NCBI GenBank assembly: GCA_002700385.1
Contig: PADC01000002.1
Location: 186,001 to 250,000 of the forward strand
Length of the DNA stretch: 64,000 nt
Direction: 5' to 3'
Source of the DNA: Cycloclasticus sp.
GTDB taxonomy: Bacteria > Pseudomonadota > Gammaproteobacteria > Methylococcales > Cycloclasticaceae
The position numbers and the translations under genes were made by a program. Shown here in pieces: positions 37,603 to 45,315 of the stretch. The notes beneath the pieces were generated by a model, which was not told where the DNA came from, did no database searches, and worked only from the letters and a program-made list of their open reading frames with translations. Position 1 is the first letter of the stretch; every line of letters starts with the position of its first letter.

Positions 37603-38181
37603 ATGTACGAAGAGCCTTTTGAATATCGGTCAATGCCGAAAAGCAAAGATGATTGGATTGCCCAGAGACTTAAAGATAAGGAAAATGCATATAACGGGGG
37701 CTGCCTTGGCGCCCTTGCTGACGCAATTCAAATATGCAAAAAAAATGAGACCCCTCTTCCAAAATGGGTGGCTGATGAAGCAACTACGGCAGTATTCATA
37801 CTTTCGACTAATGACAAAGGACATCTAAAAAAATGGAGAAACTGGTTCACCCAATACGAAAAAGACATGGCTGATATTGACCTTTATTATTCAGTAAAAG
37901 AAGCCCGGGAACACGGCGCAGCATGGGCGGATATTTATGATATTGCTGCATCTTTGGTAAGCAATAGAATTGATGAAAATCGTACAGAAGCCGTCAAAAA
38001 AGCATACAAAAGGACAGTAAAAAGATTGAAAGCTGCCCCCTTCAGATATCATTATCTAACCTCATTTAAGAAACCCGATCGCTCAGCAGCTCCTACTGAA
38101 GAAAGCCATAAATTATGGCAATGGGTAGGGGATAACATAAAGACGGGAAAAGCCCGTAAAACAGGCAAATCAAAAATCTAG
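37603..38181 (+). CDS. Element protein of unknown function
   Basis: About 192 residues from the ATG at 37603, which has AGGGA eight bases upstream; an ATG at 37585 lacks a ribosome site. The N-terminal half has an ALADAIQICKKNETPLPKWV segment. The middle (roughly residues 95-150, VKEAREHGAAWADIYDIAAS then EAVKKAYKRTVKRLK) reads like a helix-turn-helix, and the tail is strongly basic. This suggests a DNA-binding regulator, but I do not recognise the family. Its place between int and the AlpA-like gene is where satellites often carry regulatory or anti-phage cargo. Confidence 0.7.
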   Translation: MYEEPFEYRSMPKSKDDWIAQRLKDKENAYNGGCLGALADAIQICKKNETPLPKWVADEATTAVFILSTNDKGHLKKWRNWFTQYEKDMADIDLYYSVKEAREHGAAWADIYDIAASLVSNRIDENRTEAVKKAYKRTVKRLKAAPFRYHYLTSFKKPDRSAAPTEESHKLWQWVGDNIKTGKARKTGKSKI

Positions 38182-38304
38182 GGTAACAACCCTTCTCTTT
38201 TAAGTACCCCATAGTTCAATTTAATTTTCGGCAATATACGCCTCAAGCTTAGCGCTGTGCTGAGCGTACTAGTCTATTCACTAGATAACCATTGAGGATA
38301 AAAC

Positions 38305-38535
38305 ATGACCACACATAAAACGAATTTAAAAAAAGCTATACGCCTTAAGTTAAACACACCTGAAGAAGAAGCCGCGCGAATTAAAATTCCCGTTACAACT
38401 CTAGCCAAAGCTCGATCAACAGGCCACCCCGCAATTCCCTTTATAAAAATAGGTAAAACCGTTCGTTATGACCCAGAGGCCGTTGACGCATGGCTGAAAA
38501 AAAATACCTTTAATAAAATTGAGACGGGGGCTTAA
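38305..38535 (+). CDS. AlpA-like/excisionase-type DNA-binding protein
   Basis: A 76-residue winged-helix MerR/AlpA-like protein. After a short basic tail come EEEAARIKIPVTTLAKARST and IPFIKIGKTVRYDPEAVDAW, the pattern of excisionase-type helix_turn_helix_17 domains. GAGG precedes the ATG. In P4-like elements and satellites AlpA-type proteins activate or assist excision. The 123-base gap before it holds an ACTAG direct repeat and a small inverted repeat that may be its operator or promoter. Confidence 0.85.
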   Translation: MTTHKTNLKKAIRLKLNTPEEEAARIKIPVTTLAKARSTGHPAIPFIKIGKTVRYDPEAVDAWLKKNTFNKIETGA

Positions 38536-38537
38536 TA

Positions 38538-38786
38538 ATGAATACCCCAAAAATAAAGCCCTTGGTGCGCCAACACCAAGAGCTTAAGACAACATATTGC
38601 AAACCAGATTCTAACACAGCACTTCTCGACACCATATACTTTTGGGTTAGGCAAGCAAGAGCCGAGTGCTTTAGACTGCACAACACAAAAAACACAACCA
38701 CCAAAACTCGCATACACATCAACTTAATTATTAGTTTTTTGGATACAATTTTAATCCGGGGCACACATTGGGGGAGGGGTAGATAA
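38538..38786 (+). CDS. Small element ORF (82 aa, unknown)
   Basis: A frame of 82 residues placed two bases after the AlpA-like gene and abutting the primase start exactly, so it is probably translated as part of the same unit. The product is basic, with a central TIYFWVRQARAECFRLHN and a hydrophobic IHINLIISFLDTILI segment. It is not recognised. It could also be a leader to the primase; the ribosome site is weak. Confidence 0.5.
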   Translation: MNTPKIKPLVRQHQELKTTYCKPDSNTALLDTIYFWVRQARAECFRLHNTKNTTTKTRIHINLIISFLDTILIRGTHWGRGR

Positions 38787-41048
38787 ATGACTCTAACACC
38801 CAATAAAAACAGCAACCTAAACCATGCTCTAAAATACGCCTCAATAGGCTGGCAAGTATTCCCGCTTCACTATATAAACGCGGGAAAATGCAGTTGTGGC
38901 AAACAATGCAAATCACCCGGCAAGCACCCTATTTTGGGTGGTGGATTTAAAGCCGCAACGCTTAGGAAAGATATTATTAAAAAGTGGTGGAAGCAACACC
39001 CTAACGCCAATATAGGCGTAAGAACAGGCAAGGAAAGCGGAATTTTTGTTTTAGATATTGACCCTAAAAACGATGGTGAAGCCTCTTTTGATAAAATCCA
39101 AGAGGTGTACGGAAAAGTACCCGATGATGTTTTTGCCGTAACCGGATCAGGTGGGCGTCATTACATTTTTAAACACCCGGGCGATATTGGCCGAAGTACA
39201 ACTAACTTATGGCCGGGTATCGACACCCGAGGCGATGGCGGCTATATCGTTGTAGCACCATCTAACCATATAAGTGGTAAAGAGTATTTTTGGGATGCTG
39301 AGGCAGACCCGTTAAACGGCGCACACCCTAAAGCCGCACCCGATTGGTTGATTAAAAAACTAGGCCAAGGGAAAAACCTGGCAAAGCCACCCGAAAACAT
39401 CATTTTATTACCCGTTGATGAAGTTAAGCGCATTCGCCACGCTATTGCTTATATACCAACCGATGACCGCGACACGTGGTTACAAGTTGGTATGGCTTTG
39501 CATTCGACCGAATCAGGAGATCAAGCGTATGGCCTTTGGAATGAATGGGCGGGACAATCAGATAAATTTGATCTAGCAGACCAACGGCGCGTTTGGGATT
39601 CATTCAAGCCCGGCGGCGTGACATTAGGCAGCTTATTTGCGTTAGCTAAAAATAATGGATGGATTCCACCTACACAAAGCAACACGAATGAGCCACCTAT
39701 TGAGGCTTATATAACAGACCAAACCGCAAACAATCATTCACCTGCACTCACTGAGGTGGATAGCGAATTATTAAACCCGCCACCTGAGCTTGACCCAATA
39801 GCACTGCATGGCATTTTAAAAGAGGCTTGTGAGGTATCAACCCGTTTTAGTGAAGCGTCAAAGGTAGCCGTAGCCGCAAATATTCTTTCCACTTTTAGCG
39901 CAATCGTAGGTCGTACTGCTTACCAGCATATTGGCGATGGTATTTGTCATGCGCGGCCTTACTTTCTTTTGACAGGAAAAACAGGCAAGGCGCGAAAAGG
40001 CACCTCAGAATATACGCCTAAACGACTATTTGATGCAGTCGAAACCATGCTAGGCGATGACTACACGCCCGCAAAGCGTCATGAAGGCGGGTTAAGCACA
40101 GGCGAAGGACTAGGCTGGACAATTCGAGACGATACCTTAGACGAAGATGGCGAAGTGACAGAGGCAGGCGTAAAAGATAAGCGGCTGTATATCTCAGAAG
40201 CAGAATTTGCCGGGACGATGGCGGCTGCATCACGTGAAAAGAACAACCTAAGTGCAACCATTAGAACCGCATGGGATGGTAAAACCATCAGCCCATTAGT
40301 TAAAAATGCTAAGTGGTGTACGACTAACCCCCATATTGTCATTACCGGGCATATCACCTCAGCAGAGCTACTCGACCGCATGAGCGATGTAGACGCACAA
40401 TCAGGTTTTATGAATCGCTTTGTTATCTTGCACATTGTTAGGCCAAAGTTAGTACCGTTACCGAAGCGCACCCCAGATGCAGACGTGCAGCGCATAGCGG
40501 CGCATTTTGCAGAAGCGGTAATATTCGCAAGGGGTAACGATGAACAAGCAAAAAATGGGCTAGAGGTGAAGCTATCACCTGAGGCCATTAAATATTGGTG
40601 TGTTCGTTATAAAGCATTAACCAAAGAAGAAAACGGCCTTGCTGGAGTGTTATTAGTACGAACAGAAGTATATTGCAGAATGTTTGCAATGATATTCGCT
40701 CTACTCGACAAATCAGCAACGATTGAAGTCGCTCACATTAAAGCCGCCTTAGGATGGATTAAATATTGGCGTGACTCAGTGCGGTATATATTCCAAACAT
40801 TAGCGGCTAAAGCTGAGGCCAGCAAAATGAACGAGACAGCTAAAAGCGTTTATGAGTTCATTAGCTCAAACCCTAAATGCACTCGAACAGAATTAACCAG
40901 CCATTTTAAGAACAAGCTCAATAGTTCAGAAATAACTCAAGGGCTTAATTACTTAATGAATGCAGCACCACCACTAATAAAGCAGGAGATGAAACCAAGA
41001 GCGGATGGCAAACCGGGTAAAGGCACCATGATCTTTTGGAAGCCATAA
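38787..41048 (+). CDS. Primase-polymerase with PriCT and DUF3987 helicase-like domains
   Basis: A 753-residue replication protein. Residues about 10-190 form an archaeo-eukaryotic primase (Prim-Pol) domain with a Cys-rich segment (Cys34, Cys36, Cys41), catalytic LDIDP (Asp90, Asp92) and GGRHYIF (His125). Residues about 205-290 fit PriCT_2 (RDTWLQVGMALHST). From about 320 the DUF3987 part has a P-loop-like LLTGKTGKARKGTS and SEAEFAGTMA. It should start replication of the excised element, probably at the repeats just downstream. The 5' end abuts the small ORF. Confidence 0.9.
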   Translation: MTLTPNKNSNLNHALKYASIGWQVFPLHYINAGKCSCGKQCKSPGKHPILGGGFKAATLRKDIIKKWWKQHPNANIGVRTGKESGIFVLDIDPKNDGEASFDKIQEVYGKVPDDVFAVTGSGGRHYIFKHPGDIGRSTTNLWPGIDTRGDGGYIVVAPSNHISGKEYFWDAEADPLNGAHPKAAPDWLIKKLGQGKNLAKPPENIILLPVDEVKRIRHAIAYIPTDDRDTWLQVGMALHSTESGDQAYGLWNEWAGQSDKFDLADQRRVWDSFKPGGVTLGSLFALAKNNGWIPPTQSNTNEPPIEAYITDQTANNHSPALTEVDSELLNPPPELDPIALHGILKEACEVSTRFSEASKVAVAANILSTFSAIVGRTAYQHIGDGICHARPYFLLTGKTGKARKGTSEYTPKRLFDAVETMLGDDYTPAKRHEGGLSTGEGLGWTIRDDTLDEDGEVTEAGVKDKRLYISEAEFAGTMAAASREKNNLSATIRTAWDGKTISPLVKNAKWCTTNPHIVITGHITSAELLDRMSDVDAQSGFMNRFVILHIVRPKLVPLPKRTPDADVQRIAAHFAEAVIFARGNDEQAKNGLEVKLSPEAIKYWCVRYKALTKEENGLAGVLLVRTEVYCRMFAMIFALLDKSATIEVAHIKAALGWIKYWRDSVRYIFQTLAAKAEASKMNETAKSVYEFISSNPKCTRTELTSHFKNKLNSSEITQGLNYLMNAAPPLIKQEMKPRADGKPGKGTMIFWKP

Positions 41049-41068
41049 CTAACTAAACCTACGTAAAG

Positions 41069-41255
41069 AACTTAGGAATTTAGGTAAGTTAGAGTGTTTA
41101 CAGTACCTAGAGAGCAGAACTTAGGGGAAACTTTGCAGTAACTTAGCTTTATTATTTTAATGATTAAAACCTAAGTTCCTGCTAAGTGACCTAAGTTACT
41201 AGGCTCGAAAGCCCCGCTATTGCTCTATGTTCCCTAAGTTACCTAAGTTCTGCTC
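41069..41255. repeat. Iteron-like array AACTTAGG/CCTAAGTT
   Basis: Six exact copies of an octamer: AACTTAGG at 41069 and 41118, and its complement CCTAAGTT at 41170, 41190, 41233 and 41242. A seven-base partial copy (AACTTAG) lies at 41140. The copies at 41112-41125 and 41242-41255 extend to a perfect 14-base inverted repeat. There is no gene here. It sits right after the primase gene, as expected of a replication origin. Confidence 0.75.
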
Positions 41256-41272
41256 CTAAAGATAAAGAATAT

Positions 41273-41441
41273 GGGTAAGGGGGGCTAAATTTCTAGAAAC
41301 ATCAACACCAACGACCGACGCCCTAGTTTTTATTTCTTAATGGCAAAATACAGGTAGGGGGGGTATAAATCTCAATGAGGTGTTATTTAAACGACCGACG
41401 TACCCTATCCATATTCAGGTGCGGGAGTTTTGGAGGGGGGG
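41273..41441. repeat. Degenerate 78-80 bp repeat with G-runs and ACGACCGACG
   Basis: Runs of six or seven G start at 41279, 41357 and 41435, exactly 78 bases apart, each after a GGTA or GGA-like lead. ACGACCGACG occurs at 41311-41320 and 41391-41400, 80 bases apart. Between these anchors the units have diverged. No gene is supported. The region may be part of the origin or a packaging or recombination site. Confidence 0.6.
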
Positions 41442-41506
41442 CTAACCTAGAAGGAAATTCTAGAATTCTCTTGCTCAATGTTTAAAGTAAAGAAAAAGGA
41501 ATTCAA

Positions 41507-41526
41507 CCTTACCCCCACCTTACCCC
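41507..41526 (+). repeat. Right arm-type repeat pair CCTTACCCC
   Basis: The same doubled nonamer as at 36094-36113, in the same orientation, ending three bases before attR. The shared block is 22 bases without mismatch. An inverted copy of its core, GGGTAAGG, is at 41273-41280. Confidence 0.65.
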
Positions 41527-41528
41527 AG

Positions 41529-41619
41529 ACAAAAAAGCCCCAACTCCAAAAAGAGCCGAGGCCTTGTTGTACATGGTGCCCAGAGACGGATTCGAACCAT
41601 CGACACGAGGATTTTCAGT
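41529..41619 (-). repeat. attR: 91-bp direct repeat restoring the tRNA-Phe 3' half
   Basis: This copy carries the 3' half of the intact tRNA-Phe and its terminator. It differs from attL at two bases in the terminator stem, each keeping the pairing by wobble. The element therefore brought its own tRNA end and rebuilt a working gene. Confidence 0.92.
41531..41562 (-). terminator. Intrinsic terminator of tRNA-Phe
   Basis: On the minus strand a ten-pair stem (arms 41553-41562 and 41537-41546, with T-G wobbles) with a six-base loop is followed by six T's. The old chromosomal copy is at 35875-35906. Confidence 0.85.
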
Positions 41620-41649
41620 CCACTGCTCTACCGACTGAGCTATCTGGGC
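41574..41649 (-). tRNA. pheT: tRNA-Phe (GAA)
   Basis: A 76-base tRNA with encoded CCA, acceptor stem GCCCAGA/TCTGGGC, D arm AGCTCAGTCGGTAGAGC and anticodon loop CTGAAAATC reading GAA. It is the insertion site of the element: bases from 41620 to 41649 are chromosomal and the rest is shared with the attR repeat. Confidence 0.97.
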
Positions 41650-41717
41650 AACTAAAGTGTGGTCGCGTATTAAACAGCGGCTTACCCATTTAGTCAAGAA
41701 AGATGTTGAAAATCGCC

Positions 41718-41978
41718 CTATTTAGTGGGTGGCGTATAACCTTCAGGTGCTTGAGCATCATCGGTGAAAAGGAATTTTTCCATTTCTGTTTTTAGCAGCG
41801 CTCGCGCTTCCGGTTCAAACGGTGTTAGCCTGTTTTCATTAATGATCATTGTTTGTTGAGCCAGCCACATTTGCCAGGCTTCTTTCGAAATATTATCAAT
41901 TATTCGTTGACCCAATTCACCGGGGAACGGTGGCTTTTCTAACGGTTCTGCTTCGCGCTTTAGTTTTTGACAATACAT
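41718..41978 (-). CDS. yggX: Probable Fe(2+)-trafficking protein
   Basis: An 86-residue YggX protein that limits labile iron and protects Fe-S clusters. It has CQKLKREAE, PPFPGELGQRI, the WQMWLAQQTMIINE block and a late FLF. The start lacks the usual two to four residues before the Cys segment, so it begins directly MYC. It follows mutY by 16 bases, the conserved pairing with the Fe-S enzyme MutY. Confidence 0.93.
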   Translation of the reverse strand: MYCQKLKREAEPLEKPPFPGELGQRIIDNISKEAWQMWLAQQTMIINENRLTPFEPEARALLKTEMEKFLFTDDAQAPEGYTPPTK

Positions 41979-41994
41979 TGTTAGCTCTATTTAG

Positions 41995-42993
41995 TTAATT
42001 CGACAATTGGGAGATTAAGGCACTCACCGGCTTTGGAAGCCCTATTTTTACATGGCTATTTGTTTCATGCCACCTCGTTGTCTTGCTCTCTTCAATTTTA
42101 CTGTGTACATCTAACATTGAGCAGACAATGGGCGTGTAATCCAGGTGGTAATGTGAAAAAGTATGCCGTTTTTCATCTATTGTGAGCGCCTCCGTTAAAT
42201 CCACTCCCTCGTTTTGACACCATTTTTGAAGCTCTTGTAACGTTTCAAATTCTGGAAAGACCCACAAACCGCCCCATAGCCCAACGGGCGCACGCTGATT
42301 TAATAATATCTTCTGCTTGTTTTTTAAAATCAGCCAATACACTTTTTTAACGGGCAATTTTTCCCTTTTTTTTGGCGTTGGTAACTCTGCCACCAGATTG
42401 TGTTTTAACGCTGTGCAGTGTCCTTTCAAAGGACAGAGCGGGCAAGTTGGTTTTGAGCGCCTACAGACCGTTGCCCCAATATCCATCATGGCCTGATTAT
42501 AGTTCCGCGTTTTTTTCTCTGGTGTATATTGTTCAGACAAACGCCATAATTTCTTTAAAACCGCTGCGCTACCAGACCACCCTTGAATAGCAAAAAAACG
42601 GCACAAAACACGCTTCACATTGCCATCCAGAATTGGTTCCGCTTGCTGCATTGACAAACTGGCTATCGCACCGGCTGTAGAGCGCCCAATACCCGGTAAC
42701 TCAACAAGCTCCACGACGTTATCAGGAAACTTATTTTGATACTCGTTCACGATAATCGTTGCCGTTTTATGAAGGTTTCTTCCACGAGCGTAATACCCTA
42801 AACCCGACCAATAATGCAGCACATCATCTAAAGAGGCTTCCGCAAGAGCGGTAACCGTAGGAAATTGCTGAATAAAGCGCTCAAAATACGGAATGACCGT
42901 GGCGACCTGTGTTTGTTGCAACATAATTTCAGATAACCATACCCGATACGGCGTAGGCGATATTTGCCAAGGCAGATTTTTTCTACCATGCAA
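41995..42993 (-). CDS. mutY: A/G-specific adenine DNA glycosylase
   Basis: Removes A opposite 8-oxoG. It has the HhH-GPD fold with [13 protein letters not shown] (catalytic Glu), [13 protein letters not shown] and [12 protein letters not shown] with the catalytic Asp, the [4Fe-4S] loop C-x6-C-x2-C-x5-C ([17 protein letters not shown]) and a C-terminal NUDIX-like 8-oxoG reader. The first ordinary start codon is the TTG at 42993, used here. Homology, however, continues 15 codons upstream (LGWFEL next to HGRKNLPW) to an ATA at 43038 where E. coli MutY has its Met. The true start is uncertain. Confidence 0.88.
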   Translation of the reverse strand: MHGRKNLPWQISPTPYRVWLSEIMLQQTQVATVIPYFERFIQQFPTVTALAEASLDDVLHYWSGLGYYARGRNLHKTATIIVNEYQNKFPDNVVELVELPGIGRSTAGAIASLSMQQAEPILDGNVKRVLCRFFAIQGWSGSAAVLKKLWRLSEQYTPEKKTRNYNQAMMDIGATVCRRSKPTCPLCPLKGHCTALKHNLVAELPTPKKREKLPVKKVYWLILKNKQKILLNQRAPVGLWGGLWVFPEFETLQELQKWCQNEGVDLTEALTIDEKRHTFSHYHLDYTPIVCSMLDVHSKIEESKTTRWHETNSHVKIGLPKPVSALISQLSN

Positions 42994-43003
42994 TTCAAAC
43001 CAA

Positions 43004-43036
43004 CCTAAAACAAGGGCCTGAAACTGTTCAGGCCCT
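43004..43036 (-). terminator. Stem-loop after asmA, overlapping the 5' end of mutY
   Basis: AGGGCCTGA and TCAGGCCCT (43028-43036 and 43013-43021 read on the minus strand) form a perfect nine-pair stem with a six-base loop, then TTGTTTTA. It could end asmA transcripts. It lies in the sequence that encodes the expected MutY N-terminus, so it may also limit mutY expression. Confidence 0.65.
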
Positions 43037-43061
43037 ATAAATCGACTGAAAGCTTGATCAG

Positions 43062-44954
43062 TTAAAATAGGCTTTTTAATAAATCACCTGCGGGGCCTTT
43101 TAGCTTTTCACCAATTTTTTCATCTAACTTTTCTTTTAATTCTGCCTTTTTTTCATCAATTTTTTCTTTTTGCGTCGCAAGGACTATTTGCTTCACATCC
43201 AGCTGTATCCTAGGCTTCGCGAACGTACCGGCCACATTAACCGGGACAAGAACGTTTTTAAGATCTTTAGAATCTGCTTTTTCAGCCTCACTCAGTGCCT
43301 TTGTTCGTTGAAGCGTTAATCGATAATCCAGCGCCTCACTCACTAAATTCGCACTTCCTTCCCCCGTAATATTCACTAAAGGCGATGTCACTAAAAGGTC
43401 TCTATTTTTCGCCAGGCCATTAATAATTTGAGTGCTGCCCGACATATTTGCAAAGGCTGTTTCACCTTTACCTTGTTCTGCTAACGCACCAACATTTCCT
43501 TTTAATACGGCTTCGGCTTGTTTCATTAACGCGCCAACATCGATTCCTTTTATTGTACCGTCATCGAAGCTAAAGTTAGCCGTACCGTTTAAAGCCGACT
43601 TAAAGGCAGGAACGGTATTACCTCGTGTGGTTAAATCAGCTTTGATATTAGCCACACCAGATAGCTTGGATTCGCCCATCAAATCAACGAGTAACGGTTC
43701 AATATTGACCCCTGTTACTTTTTCTTTTACTGAAATACGCGGCGTATTTTGGCGCGCATCGATGGTTGTTTTGCCTTCGTATTGTCCGTTATAAAACGCC
43801 TCAACACGTTGCTCAGTATTCAACACGCCATTTTTTGCGCGTATTTTTACGCTGGCCGACTCAGCTGCAAGCCCATTAACAACCAATGATTGAACGTTTA
43901 ATAAACCATTAACATTTAAGTCGCGGATGGTTTGCACTGGGATCAATGCCACCGCAGCAGGCGGCGGAACGGCAACACCACTTGCTTGTTCTTTGTTAGC
44001 AACATCATCTGTTTTTGGCAAATAGCGATCCACATTTATTGTATCAATCACCAAGTCAAACCCAATTGCTGGCTTTTCAAACTGATTTACCGAGACATTA
44101 CCCGATAGAGTGGAATCATCGAATTTAATCGTGAGTGGTTTTAAACTCAAGCTACCCGCACCCACTAAATCTGCCGTCAAATGGCTCGATATATCAATTT
44201 TCATTGCACCATTCGGCACCGGCTCGCCTGCCGCATCGATGAGCAAGGCCAAATCTTGAATTTCAACCTTGTTCAACGCCGAATTGATAACCAGATCACC
44301 GTCAAGCTTTAAACGGACGGTTGCTTTAGGTTTTCGGCTATCTACTGTTAGTGCTAAATCGATGCCCATTGGCTTGTCTAACGAGAACGCATCTGTCGTT
44401 AAATCCAAGTCTTCGAGGTTATATTGCTCACCTTTACTCGCATCAATCCAAGACACATTTGCATCTTCTACCTGAATGCCACCAATTGCGATGGCGCCTA
44501 ACGCCTTAGCAGATGATGTGCCGTCTTCTGAATGGCTCGTTTCTTCATGACTTTCGCCAGATGCCCGAACCATATCGTCCCAATTAGTTTTACCGGCTTT
44601 ATTTTTAGCAAGATGTAAACTCATGCCCTTTAAAACCAGAGTACTTACTTCCACTTTTTCGCTCAACAACGGCAGTAATTTAACTTTAATATTGGCTTCT
44701 CGTATTTCCGCAAAATGCTCGGCTTTAAAACCGGCAGCATTGCTTAAGCTGACGTTATTGATGCCTATGCCTAACCAGGGAAAAACAGACAAGCTCAGGT
44801 CGCCGTTTATCGTCAGATCGCGACCGGTCTTTTCTTTTACAATCGCCTGAATGTCTTCACGGTAATCATTCGGGTCTATAACCAATGGCACAACAATAAT
44901 TGCCACCACCAATAATAAGACCAAACCCGCTAAAATTTTTAGCACTTTACCCAT
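43062..44954 (-). CDS. AsmA-family protein
   Basis: A 630-residue member of the AsmA/TamB-like (VPS13-type) group: a single N-terminal inner-membrane helix (residues 4-24), then [20 protein letters not shown] typical of AsmA, a long repetitive beta-rich periplasmic part and the C-terminal AsmA_2 segment. It is Lys/Glu-rich at the end. Such proteins are thought to bridge lipids between membranes. It precedes mutY. Confidence 0.88.
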   Translation of the reverse strand: MGKVLKILAGLVLLLVVAIIVVPLVIDPNDYREDIQAIVKEKTGRDLTINGDLSLSVFPWLGIGINNVSLSNAAGFKAEHFAEIREANIKVKLLPLLSEKVEVSTLVLKGMSLHLAKNKAGKTNWDDMVRASGESHEETSHSEDGTSSAKALGAIAIGGIQVEDANVSWIDASKGEQYNLEDLDLTTDAFSLDKPMGIDLALTVDSRKPKATVRLKLDGDLVINSALNKVEIQDLALLIDAAGEPVPNGAMKIDISSHLTADLVGAGSLSLKPLTIKFDDSTLSGNVSVNQFEKPAIGFDLVIDTINVDRYLPKTDDVANKEQASGVAVPPPAAVALIPVQTIRDLNVNGLLNVQSLVVNGLAAESASVKIRAKNGVLNTEQRVEAFYNGQYEGKTTIDARQNTPRISVKEKVTGVNIEPLLVDLMGESKLSGVANIKADLTTRGNTVPAFKSALNGTANFSFDDGTIKGIDVGALMKQAEAVLKGNVGALAEQGKGETAFANMSGSTQIINGLAKNRDLLVTSPLVNITGEGSANLVSEALDYRLTLQRTKALSEAEKADSKDLKNVLVPVNVAGTFAKPRIQLDVKQIVLATQKEKIDEKKAELKEKLDEKIGEKLKGPAGDLLKSLF

Positions 44955-44980
44955 AACGCTTCCTCCTGACTGTTCCTTAC

Positions 44981-45012
44981 CCTGATAAGATCAAATATTA
45001 TCAGGCTTTTTT
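44981..45012 (+). terminator. Terminator-like hairpin pointing away from asmA
   Basis: CCTGATAA and TTATCAGG (44981-44988, 44998-45005) with a nine-base loop, followed by CTTTTTTG. It is a good plus-strand terminator, but no plus-strand gene ends here. It might stop an antisense transcript of asmA. Confidence 0.6.
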
Positions 45013-45281
45013 GTTAACGTATGATGAATTAGTCATTTACCTTCATCCGTGCTTTTAATTAACACGCTTTACTGGAGAGCCTATTCAACCCCTCCATTTA
45101 TAACCCCTTTTTCTTTCAACATCGACTCTAAAACCGCTTGATATTAGAAGCGATAATAATGTTCAATTATTTTTAGACGTAGAAAACGCTTTATATCCCC
45201 TTTTTTTTGGCTATTTTTAGCAAAATAACAGGTAGAATCAATCTTTTATAGTATCATTCTCAACCATTTTAAATTTTTACC

Positions 45282-45297
45282 GTATCGATAACGATAC
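45282..45297. promoter_or_regulatory. Palindrome GTATCG-ATAA-CGATAC before aroG
   Basis: A perfect six-base dyad with a four-base centre, 18 bases before the ATG of aroG. A half-like GTATC lies at 45251. Possibly an operator for an aromatic amino-acid regulator, or a short mRNA hairpin near the ribosome site. The regulator is not identified. Confidence 0.4.
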
Positions 45298-45315
45298 TAA
45301 AAGTCAGGCCTTATC

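Larger units (their letters stand above)
35873..41619 (+). mobile_element. 5.66 kb integrated satellite-like element in tRNA-Phe
   Basis: Bounded by 91-bp direct repeats (attL 35873-35963, attR 41529-41619), with unit length 5656 bases. Contents in order: tyrosine integrase, 59-codon ORF, unknown protein, AlpA-like regulator, 82-codon ORF, primase-polymerase/DUF3987 protein, then about 480 bases of repeat-rich non-coding DNA. All genes are on the plus strand. No capsid, portal, terminase, conjugation or antibiotic-resistance genes are seen. Integrase, AlpA and primase plus a cis-acting region resemble minimal phage satellites such as the PICMI type described in marine Vibrionaceae, but integration here is in tRNA-Phe. 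Confidence 0.85.
44955..45315. other. Intergenic region between asmA and aroG
   Basis: Divergent promoter region of about 360 bases, AT-rich. It holds a plus-strand terminator-like hairpin near the left end (44981-45012) and a perfect palindrome just before aroG (45282-45297). I see no gene and no TPP riboswitch motif, although a thiazole synthase lies downstream of aroG. Confidence 0.5.

Noticed and set aside
40079-40588. Long minus-strand frame inside the primase gene
   Set aside because: It is the antisense shadow of a conserved protein and has no start signals or family features.
41069-41255. CRISPR array
   Set aside because: The repeats are octamers in both orientations with irregular gaps, unlike CRISPR repeats and spacers. 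No cas genes are present.
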